Shown piece by piece: positions 24,701 through 36,700 of a stretch of DNA of 64,000 bases. The translations under genes were made by a program, and so were the position numbers. The stretch is from Azolla caroliniana (taxonomy: Eukaryota > Polypodiophyta), in assembly GCA_043228905.1 (NCBI GenBank), contig JBHGNT010000007.1, forward strand, positions 19,840,001 through 19,904,000, written 5' to 3'. Under the pieces are notes generated by a model, which saw only the letters and a program-made list of their open reading frames with translations, was not told where the DNA came from and searched no databases. Within the stretch, counting starts at the first letter, position 1. Each line of letters opens with the position of its first letter.

Positions 24701-27700
24701 GGAAGCTCAAGCCTAAACCGAACCACCAAACCGCGCGATTTGGCGGTTCGGTTTAGGCTTGAGCCAAGCCGTTGCTGATTCCTACCATGTCTTTTCACTC
24801 GTACTAATCGAGTGACAATAACCGCAGAAGGACTATACAAGAGAAGCACCTTGGTCTCAAGTGAACACAAAAATTGAAGAAGAAGAGATTAGGAGTGCAA
24901 GAGAATCATCACTTAAAAGAGAATTTACCAAAATAGCCCTTATTTTTCCAGAAAGTTTGAAAATGTTTTCATGTATGTACATATATTATATGTAGACATA
25001 TATAAATTGGGCGGTAGGCTGAGACAGAGCAGGGCCTTCGGAAGCCTGCAAGATCTCTGCGCGGAGATAGGCAGACAGCTGCACGCCTTCATCGATCGAT
25101 CGATCGGTCGGGCTCTCTCCTCTGCCTGATACCCAGAGAAAGGATCCATGGGCAAGAAATTGGATGGAGGGGTTGCAGGGAGCAGGGGTTTGCGAGATGC
25201 TAGTAAAGTGTTGATCGCCGTGTCTTTGGGCACCCTCATGGGCCTCCTCTGGTCCTTCTACCAGCCCCATGGACTCTTCTCTCACTATCGGGTATGCCTG
25301 CAATCTTTCGTACTCTGTGTTCTTGTATGATAAAGAGTGACACAGAGAGAGAGAGAGAGAGAGCCCATATGGATGTAAGCACAGTTGGTAAGGTTCTGTG
25401 GCGAAGTCGAGAAGGTCATGCCTTCCAAGTTCCAACTCCTACATTCCACAGTGGCATCTAGTAAACTTAAGAAGAAATATGTATGGTATATATTAAGGAG
25501 GTGTGTAAGCCTAGCCTTTGAACCCCAAGGCCTAGGATTGGTAGAGTCTTGGTAGCATGGGCTATTTGTACCGAGTCTACAATTGAAATCAGTGTATATG
25601 ATCAGGATCAGTATGTTATTGCTATCCTAGTAGGGATGTATGATAGATATGATCTGCGCAATTTCTGCCATAGTGTAAGTGTATGATTAGTTATTGAATT
25701 ACTACTATAATGTGGATGCATGGAAAGATTTTAGAGAGAGAGAGAGTTATTTGTTTTTTCTTTGTTTTTGTTTTGCAAAGATGTCCTGTGAAAGAGAACC
25801 TCTAGGTCAAATCGACTCTTTGAAAGAAGAGCTGACAACACTCAAAGAGGAAAATACTGTTCTCAAAATAAACCTCAAGCAGATAGAGCAGCAGAAGGTA
25901 GCAGCCCTTCAACAGTTTGCTGCTCTTGGTCCACCGAAGAAGGCTGGAAAACTGGGTACAGTGAGAAGTCTGAGGACAAGTCCACCTGTGAAGCCCGATA
26001 TGAGCGTGAATCCAGAACTTGCCAAGATCTTGGCCAAAATAGCCCCAAATCAAGAGCTCTTAGTTGGAATTGCTAATTACAATGTAAGAGAGATGGTGAG
26101 GGTGTGGTTCTCTTCAATAAAGAGTGCAGGTATCAGTAATTACCTCCTTGTGGCATTAGATGATCCGATTGCTGAATTCTGTCGATCAAACCAAGTGCCA
26201 TTTTATCGGCGAGATGCCAGCATTCCAGATGCTCAGAAAGGAACTGGTGCTAACCATGCTATCTCAGGCCTTAAATTTCATCTCTTGAGAGAGTTTTTGG
26301 TGCTGGGATATAGTGTTCTGCTTTCTGATGTGGACATCCTCTTTTTTCAAAATCCCTTCTTACATCTCTATAGAGATTGTGATGTCGAATCCATGACAGA
26401 TGGGGATACAAATTATACAGCATATGGTTATGATGATGTCTCAGATGATGCGAAGATGGGTTGGGCAAGGTTTGCCCATACTATGAGAATATGGGTATTT
26501 AACTCAGGGTTATTCTACATTAGGCCAACTGTTCCATCTATTGAATTGCTGGACCGTGTAACTACTCGGCTAGCAAAAGAAAAAGCATGGGATCAAGCGG
26601 TATTCAATGAGGAGCTCTTCTTTCCATCTCACCCGGGTTATGAAGGGCTTCATGCATCAAAGAGAGTTATGGATTACTACCTCTTTATGAACAGCAAAGT
26701 CATGTTCACAAAGATAAGGAAAGACCCTAGCTTTGACAATTTTCTGCCGGTTTCCTTGCACGTGAATTATCATCCAGATAAGTATGAACGGATGGTTGCC
26801 CTTGTGGAGTATTTTACCAAGGGAAAAAAAGATGCATTAAAGAGATTTCCCGATGGGTCAGAGTGAGATTATGAGTCAGAGTGAGATTATCAATGGGTCA
26901 AGAGTGAGATTATGAGTCAGAGTGAGATTATCAATGGCAGGAATATCAGATTGTACTGATAATCAACTTTTTTAGTGGTTTCTTGCTTGTACTTTGATAA
27001 GAATGTTACTCGTTGCAGGTGCTTCCCGTGCTTCAGAGACCTCTCCATTATCATTATGGATCTACCTATGTTAGAGATCTTTTGGAGACTACAAATTTCA
27101 ATATATCTGACTCATACCGGTAGCAAGACTCTTTAGTCACTTTTTATCTTATTTACTTTTTTTTAACTTTAGAAACATTTTGGTTTGTTCTCAAAGGCGA
27201 GACAACAATTGAGATGTAATCTTTTGTTTGGTCTTACAGATCATTTCAGCCTCTTAAAAGATGTTAATATATCTTTGTCTCTCAGAATTGTGTATTTATC
27301 TGTCAATTTTTATTTGTACTCAGATTTTTTAAAATTGACTCAGATCTTGTATCTAACGTTCATATTAACTAAAGGTTCCATTCTTTTTTGACTTATTCAA
27401 TGTAAGGTCCTACCAAGTAGTGGGAAAAGAACATGTCACACTAATTAACTGATTGGCTGATTCAATATAAAACCGTACCATGTAAATAACTAGTGGAAAA
27501 AGAACATATCATACTAATTAACCAATGGCAATAAAGACTTAAATGGTTATTGAAACATACGAATACATGCCTTCTCATTGGAAATTAAATTTTGAACGAT
27601 GACATCAGTCAAAGACTCTCGGAAGGCATACTGCTCTAGGTGTAGACCATGTATCTGTGACATAAAGGAATGATCCATTGTCAAATAATTAAAATTTAGA

Positions 27701-30700
27701 ATGTTTGCACCACGTTTATCTTGGTCTATTGGTAAATTGAAAGAATAATCATTCTCGATAAAAATCTACTATATGTACAAACTAAGTGTACAGTTTACCA
27801 GATTAATTTTACCACTGTCATTAACAAGTTCATAGGGCCTACCAAATGGAAGTCAACTCTAGGAGAAAAGATAGATACATTGAAAATCGAAAGTAAAAAA
27901 GCTTATGTTCTTCCACATAAATAGGACGTCATGAGCTATTCATGCAATCAGCAACATAGTACTATACTGGAATTGGATATTATAGGAGAGAGAAGCTCTG
28001 AAGCCACATGAGATACTACTACAAGGGTGATGCTTGCCCTACGAGATATATATGTATATAATCAAGATTCGAAATATTTAAATCTGAAATCATACCTTCA
28101 TGAATACTATCTGAACCATGGAAATGCAACCATCATTGCACGCAATGGCAACATAATCTTGTTTAGGATGTGATCTTACAACAGAGATCTGGTCCAATGT
28201 CTCGCACAGAATTGCAAGCTTAACACCTTCTTTTGTGTAGAATACAACCTGAAATTGTATATTATTAAAACACTTCCTACCCCAAAATTACAATAGCAAA
28301 GAATCTCACCTTATTTGTCGGGGAAAACTTAAATCATGAAAAAACCAGTCACAAAGTTTCCATATACTCTTTAATAATGAGGTGAGTACACAATGGTATG
28401 CCATCATCAATTGCAAGGAGTATGGATAAGACTAAAGGTATTGATTCTAGGAGGTTTATTTTACCTTGGATCAGCACAGCACTTTCTTTTAGTAATTTAC
28501 AATAAGCTTTTTCTCAGTCATTTTGTATAAGCTTCCGGTTTTTGTAGGTACAAAGAGGTATGCACTGGATCCTGGAGTTAATATCTCAATTGAAATGAGG
28601 ATGATGGGATGCTAGTGCAGTTTAGGATATTCTTGGATAAAAACTAGAAGAGACTATACAGCACCTAGAAAAAGAAAAAACTGATTCACTTAAAGATAAT
28701 AAATGGTGGGTTGGTCACCTCCTGATCCCAGACGAGATCTCTCCTGTCCAACACCAGAGACGGAATGTCCTTGATAACTTTCAAATATAGGTCCTCATTC
28801 ACTATGGATAGAACCTAGAGAAACCTTTAGAAGGTTCTGTATCCTTTTGGGGTTCTCATATATCCTGCCCTCTTAAGCATTTTTTAAGGTTTGAATATAT
28901 TCTGTCCAGATTCTGTAACGAAAATAACTTCTCCATCAAGTGTGCACACAAAAGACCAACACAGAGTAGAGCAAAAAAAAGCTCACATTGGGACGTGGTG
29001 AAGGTAATGAAGAGAAGTATATCACTCAAATTGTAAGTAATGCCCATGATAGGCTGACAAACCAACAAGCTGGCTCACATGTGACGAAAATCCTGAAACC
29101 TTCTAGCACCCGACCAATCAACTCTTCCTCAGATTTAAGGTCAAGCCAATTTAGTCATCCTTGTTAGCCATCCTATGAAGCATAGGTAATTCATGAGTAG
29201 CAATGATGAACAAAGAAAACTCGATGTGGACATCCCTGCCTGACTAATGTAAACAAATTACTGGATTTTGTAACCAAACCATGGAACTGATGTAAATTTA
29301 AGACGGGGGCATACAGCATGCACACACCACATTTTGTATTGGCCCCAATACAAGAATTCAACTTATTTGAGCATAAGTATTTTCTAAATCTAGAATTGGC
29401 ATAAAATTGTAATGTTTTGTATAATTTAATCCACGCCATTTGTATAACTAAATTGTGTGCAATGTCCATTCCCCATCTAAATCCATAGTCACTAGGATGA
29501 ACTAATGATGTTGACATTTCTGCACAATGATGGTAATGACTGCAATGAAAAATTATATCATCCATTGAAAGTTTCTTCCGCTGAGTAAACATGCCAGGAT
29601 TTGCAAGTTTAGGTAAAAGCTAATGAGCCCAACCTTATATAAATTTGAAATCATGCCAGATCACAATGAAACAATAACTGGTGTCTTATGTCAACAGCAT
29701 AAAATTTTAAGGATTCATCAGTAAGGCCATCCTATCTCAAACTCTATCCAGCAGAAAAGTGAGAAACCACATAGTTTGTCATCAAAATTTTCCAGGGACA
29801 TGATCTCTCACGCTGCATCATATAGATCTTCTCCTCATTGTCCAGCTCTATCATCCTTTAATGGATTCCCAGTTTCCGTAAGTGCATCATTTACAATCCT
29901 ACAATCACATTCATTGGACCAACATTGACTACAGAGTTATAAAGGTAGGTGAGGGTGTAATCTACCTGCCTGTTGGAGCCACCAATACAAATAAATTGTG
30001 TACCATAGTAACACAATGAACAAGAGTTAAAACCAAGGTTGTTATCCTTTCCAACCTGTCAAAAGAATGAGATGGCAACAGAGTTTCTGTTAAGTTTCAA
30101 CCAGAAATAATCCTGAAACTGTGGAATTTTCCGTATCTACCACATGAAAATAGCAAACCTGCTTGCCTGATAAGTCGTAGAAAGACAAAGTTCCGTCCAT
30201 ACAGCCAATAGATAGAGTACTAGATGTCTTATTTTTTGTTACATTCCATTGTAATGCACAGACAGCAGAACTTCTCTCAATTTTCATCTGCTCTCACCGA
30301 AAAATATAAAGCAAAGATGTTATATTTGCCATTCTCTAAAGAATCTCCAATAGAATCTCAACAGAATTTCCAAAACACATGAAGTTTAACACCATCAAAC
30401 TATGCACATTATTAATCTTTTTTCTTTCAAAGTATTCATTGCTGTTCTCCCATGAAGCTATCATCAAATCATGCTGCAACGACCTCAAAAACTAATCCAA
30501 ATTACAGTGAACATGTTGCACATGCAAAATACAGTTCTCAGCAAACAATCTTCAACAAAAGATCACCTACATGAGCCTTCTCAAAAGGAAAATAAAATAA
30601 ACCTCTTTTATAGATTAAAAAAATTGTACATTGTGTTCCGAATGTTCATTTTGGGTTAAAACTTTGATTCCAAGAACAAACATGGAACCCATGAACGCAA

Positions 30701-33700
30701 TCAACTCAATGAATGGTGAATCACATCTTGGTTGCCTCTCCTTCTCTAACTGTTTTTTAATATCGTAATCAGACTTTATGAGTATTGTGCAACAAGAATA
30801 TTAGCAGAACATGGTGATCATTTGAATAATAGATTAAACAACCCAAAAACAACTACAGCCAATATGACATTGAGAGAACCTAGTCAGAAATAGCCACTGG
30901 CTATCTTTGCAAATATAAAAAATCATGCTGAAACTAAAGAATTCTGGTTACTTTAATCATGTGGGGATGGGTTGTTCCCCATGATCTCAGAATAGGTATT
31001 AAAAATCTATTTTCCATCTCTCACTAGGATATGAGTGAATCTCATAGAGAGAAAAATCCAGCACGCCCACCATCCATCCCTTGAAGGAAAATGTTCTCAA
31101 AAAAAGTCGTATTTGTCCTCTAAAAGATGTAGAAAAAAAATATGTAAGTAGTGTTTGTAGTTGAATCTGTTTGGATGGATATACAGATTATTTGAGAGAA
31201 TTGATTGGGTGAATATAGAAATTATAAAAACTCTTGGATCATGAGATCTGTTACCTGTAGCATGCAAAGAATGCTAACCCACCACTTTAATGCAAGATTA
31301 TTAATGTAATGACTTGTTTCAGCGTTTCTGTTTGATAGTGAAAGCTATGCTTGTGTTCTAACGGCCAGTTTTACCTTCATGTTGAATAAGCAAGCTTCAA
31401 CCACAGAATTTGACAGACTGTTGATTCCCTGATTCTCGTAAAGTGAATATGATTCACACATAATGAACATTTCATTACATCAGGACAATCAATTTAACTA
31501 CTACTAGATTGCTTACACATCTCCCAGCTTGGCCCCCCACATTCTGTCTTCTAAATTCGAACTGCTCTTAGTATTGTGGACACATTTTTTCTTTTTCCCA
31601 AATTTCCTCTAGGAAAATAAAAAGTATATAATTAATTTGTTTTAGGCTTCAATAAGAAACAGTAGATGGAGAGAGAGCAATTTCTCGAGAATGAAATATT
31701 CTATTGTAATTCTCTATCTTAATGGAGAGAAAACAAAATTTTACAAAATCTACTTTGAAAAAAAATCACGAGAATTTGAATGATTTACACATTACTGGGA
31801 TATAGTTTGTCTCCTTCATTACCATCACAATTGCTTCTTGCAGGCCTCACAATCATTCTTACAACTTCTAGACAAATGGAATTATACAATGACTTTACTA
31901 ATATATCAAAATCTTTATAAAGTTGATTTATAATATCTGAAAAGAATCTTTTCATTTACTATTATTTAATATTACTCTATCAAAATCTCTGAACAATTCC
32001 ACATGGAAGACCTTGAAATTTTCCTCATTATCAAACCTTACGGATCGATAGAAATTCCATTTTCTTACCTGCTCAACGCCATTTTTATCGCATATCAAAA
32101 CTTGTCCATTATACATGCCCAAAGCTAATTTTTGTCCATCACCAGTCCATGAGAGTGATAACACCTGCTATCAAGAAGTTTCTTCTCTTTGTAATAATCA
32201 CATTTTATAGGTGGAGTATTAGTAGTTTCAATGGACACGTATCGAATCCCACCTTTGACACAGTCTTGTGTTTTAAAACAGTCTTCTGCTCTGGAGACCA
32301 GATACCAAAATCACTGCATGTCCCACTTGCCAACTATGATTTTAGAGAAATTAGAAAAATGTGTGTAAATATGTGGTCCAGAATGTTTCCTCTATGCAAT
32401 AAAACAAAAATTTAAGAACGTAAAATTAGAAATCTGGTTACCTGCTGAGTGACAGGATTATATGCAAGGCACTGCACGCGATCATTGTGACTAAACTTCA
32501 GAATACCCTCTGCCTGGACAGAGACCATATTCAAACACTTACACAAGCAAGGAAACGGTAAGAAGAGAGCAAACGTATCTGTTAAGAAATGTAAGTGGTC
32601 AATATTCAAGGGGTTCTATCTATATAAGCAACCTATATGATCATGATTTGATGAAAATGAAAATCTCAAAGTAAAAATTACACTGAGTCATCCCCACATA
32701 AAATACGAGATCAATTTCAGAAGACTAGTCAGTCAAGTCACAAAAATATTTTCCAGAGATTATGAATAAACTATATTTCATTGGTAAGTATGTTATGAGT
32801 TATCTTCTGTAGGAATCATGAAATATGTAGGCACAGGATGTTAAGGCAGAATTGCAATGTGATGAGATTGAAGAATGACAGAAGTTTCATTCTATTACCT
32901 CCCCCTCTCCCCTTCCAAACGAAACAAAACTTGTATTTTTAACTAATAGAAGATGTATCTAACTCATAAAATATAATCCAGACGGATTTTATATATATTT
33001 TATTACTTTATGGAATCTGCAAGAGACAAGAATATAGCCCCATCAATTACTTTAATTAACCCATTGCCTCCAGAGATACATATACACCATTCAAGAAGAA
33101 TAGAAATCTCAATCACTTCACATCAAACTTTGGAATACACCCAGAATATAATACAGACAGAGATAAACAAAGGTGCAGGGCATTATTCGCAGATGGCTGA
33201 ATTCATAGAGCGTCACATATTAAGATGAACACAAACCTTGTAATTCCATATAATGACAGTCTTGTCAGCTCCTCCTGAAGCAAATCGTTTTCCATCCCGT
33301 GAATAGGAAACACAGAGAACAATATCTTTATGTCCTGAGGAAATAGAGAAACAGAAATTAAATCCAATGAACTCTGATAATGAAACATTACAAGAGTTGG
33401 AAGATGCAGAACAGAAGCACTGGTTTTCCATCAAGTTCCCAGAAAATTTTACTTTGCAATTCCTCCATCATTTCTCATGTTGTGAACCAGATTTTGCAAA
33501 ATTTTAGATCTCTACAATAAAATCCTTTGTGCATTACAAAAGTGGGTAGCCATATTACTAGTACTCTAAAGTGTGCAACTGACCCTTAAGGGAGTGAAGA
33601 AGATCGCCTTCAATTGCATCATATACAAGCACACGGCAACCAACTGCTGCAACAAGTTGACTGCCATCTGATTCAAACAAACGTTGCTCACATCTCTAAA

Positions 33701-36700
33701 CCACCAAAAGATTTAAAAGTACAAGATGTCTTTCTAAAACACAAAGCAACAGAACTTATATAGCGCGAATGAAGTGAAAAAGCATTACATTAGAATGATA
33801 AAGCTTTACCTGGTCGAAATGCAATATCATTGCATGCACATTGTATTCCCTCGTGAGTATGCTGAAATAATTCCAAATAAAAGCTCTGAATGTTAAGTGC
33901 TTACCCAATGAGATTATCTGTTACCTTAGGCAATTTAACTGATTTAATTACATTTTTTTGGGTATGTTGTTCTAGAATATGAGACAACATTTCAAGGTGT
34001 AATCTCTCATTCCATTCATAGCCCATTTCAGCCTTCTTAAAACACATTAATATATCCTTCTTTCTTTCATAAACCATTGTTGCATTTGAGCATACGACAA
34101 TGAACATCTCCATGTTCTAGATATAATCCAGGGAGAGATGGGAGCAACCCCTATAATCATCGAGTCATTATTCTGATCAGTGACCTGTATCCAACGACTT
34201 TGGGAGCTCCCTAAAGAAGGTACTCGAGTTGGCACTTATGTCATCGAAACAACTCACTGAACATAGAGAAGTTCACTGTTGGTATGCTAAAATGCAATTG
34301 TAGTTCGAGACATATGGCATAAGCTCAAATGCACTACCCCTTTTCCAATGTACCTTGGGTTTTCCCCATCTAAACATTACCAAAGTGGAAAAGAATAGAG
34401 TGATCCAAGCTGATATTATTAACTTGGAAAACAAGATAACATGGAACAGCCCCAAAATATTGCTTGGTAGGAAGATGGCCCATTATAAGACACTTTTTAC
34501 ACACATCGGAGGATGGATTCATCATCAGGCTATTTTATATGGAGATACATTTATCTTATGTGTTGTGCAGTGTGATTTGCTGAAGTGAAATTCATCACAT
34601 CAATTAGAGATTGCAGTAGGCAGATATGCACGAATATCTCTAGAATTTCCCAACTGTGTCATCAAGAAATGGAATCCGACGCTACTATGTTTGCCACTGT
34701 AGTGATTTTTATGAAATGAGAGGGAGATACCATTGCCTCTTTAAGCAAGGATTTAGCCCACTACACAAGGTAATGGAATATGAGGACTAATCGTGCTTGG
34801 GACTTTTCTTGCTAGAACTCAAGAGACACAGGGAAACATTAATAAAGCTCATCAACAAAGAACAATCACAACTTCTTTAGCCCCATCACTCCTACTCATG
34901 CTACAAGTCAATCAAGGGCTACACAAATGGGCTCTTGACCAGGACATGACGAAGGGGTTATTATAGATCAGGCAATAGCAATTTGTCGTGCACGTAAGCC
35001 CCAACCCCATGCACCACAATCTCACCACCCTTGCCATTGAATGATAAAGGCCATTATCTCCCGCCTTCGCAAGTGCTTCCCTCACTTCGGAGACCTCTCC
35101 ATTCTGGGTTGACCTATGCTAGAGATCTTTGAAGACAAAAATTACAATATATCTAACTGAGAATCTTACATGTGCCAATAACAAGATTCTTTAGTTATTT
35201 ACTTTTTTTACTAAGTAACATTTAGTTATTTTGATTTGTTGTTTCAAAGGCAATACAACACTTAAATGTAATCTCTTGTTTGGTCTTATAGGCCATTTTG
35301 GCTTCTTAAAAGACATTAACATATCTTTCTTTCTTAAAAATAGAAGTACTCATTTTACTAGGTAGATTGTAGTTTAATCATTCATTCTGTTTGTTTCTTA
35401 GATGAGACTATTGTTTCAGCTGTAACCCCCCTATTTGATTTCATCGGCCATTCTCTGTTCAGACTCATGTAATCTCTCATTCAGTTGCATAAGCCATCTT
35501 TGCCTATTACAAGACATTAACATGTTTTTCTCACTTAAACATAGCACATACTTTAAAGGTAGACTTTAAGTAGTTTGATGATTAGATTCTGGTATTTATT
35601 CTTAGATGAGTCATCATTCGGGTGTAATCTGCTGTTGAGTCTCAGAAGCAATTCTTTGTCTCAGGGTCTACATCTCAGGTTATATTTTACACTGCATCTC
35701 CCATATATCTTGAACCCATTCTCCTTATTTCATTGTACTTTGATAACAGCCTTGAGAAGCTATCTTATTTAGGTATACTTTAGTTTTCCCTTGTCTTCCC
35801 AAACAGTTTAGAAGATTCTCACGGACCTATAATGTTTGGTCACATAGGTCAGTTTGGCCTTTTGAGGATGTTAATATAAAATTTTGTTTTATTTTTGCCC
35901 TAAGCGTCAAGAAATTTTCTTGTCTTTCATCTTCTTCCCTTGAAAAGCAAGTAGAAGCTCATTCCAAACAATTACCAAGGTATACACTATACTCCCATTT
36001 AGCTTGTATCCATGGTCCTTATGTTATTGTACTTAAATAACAGCCTCGTTATACAGGGAAGCTACCTAATATAGATAGAATTTAAATTTTCCTTTATTTT
36101 CACCAGACATTCTGGAAATTTCACATGGCATAACTTTTATTCCATAGGTCACTTTGTCGTTTTGAAGATGTTACTATAACATTTCATTTCATTTCTGCCC
36201 ACGATGTCAAGAAAACTTGTTGTCTTTCATCTTCTTCCCTTGAAGAACAAGTAAAAGCTCACTCCAAATAGTGACCAAGGTATACGTTAAGGTTGTCGTC
36301 ACAAATGATAACTAATGTGCATGTCATAAAATGAGAGTCATAAGTTGACTTCACTCCCACACTCCGTGGGCACATTAGGAGATCCAAAAGCAATGATAAA
36401 GCATGATATCACGTCTTCCAGACGTGGGGTCATGCCCAATCCTAGTAGTGTCAGCATCAAATGACTAGAAGCTATCCCACACGTGACATAAAAAAAGATG
36501 ATCGAGCCCAGAATGAATGTGATATTGTAACAGTATGTGAATGGCTGTGCTAATCAATCTGTTTATGCCGCACCACGGTAGGGCTCCCCCTTTTTTTGTA
36601 CGAAATAATAACTTACTGTATTGACTCCCACTCCTGTAACCCCTATCCCGAGTATCACAAGTGGCATCATCCTCCAAAACATACAAACACTGAACATGGA

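Noticed and set aside
25694-25780. In-frame ATG upstream of RRA exon 2 as a start of a one-exon gene
   Set aside because: Exon 1 at 25148-25291 supplies the signal anchor expected for RRA, and the 25780/25781 acceptor with its pyrimidine tract joins it in phase 0.
29191-29592. 133-codon minus-strand open frame in IFT122 intron 9
   Set aside because: No family resemblance, and it lies between well-supported IFT122 exons 9 and 10 without being needed.
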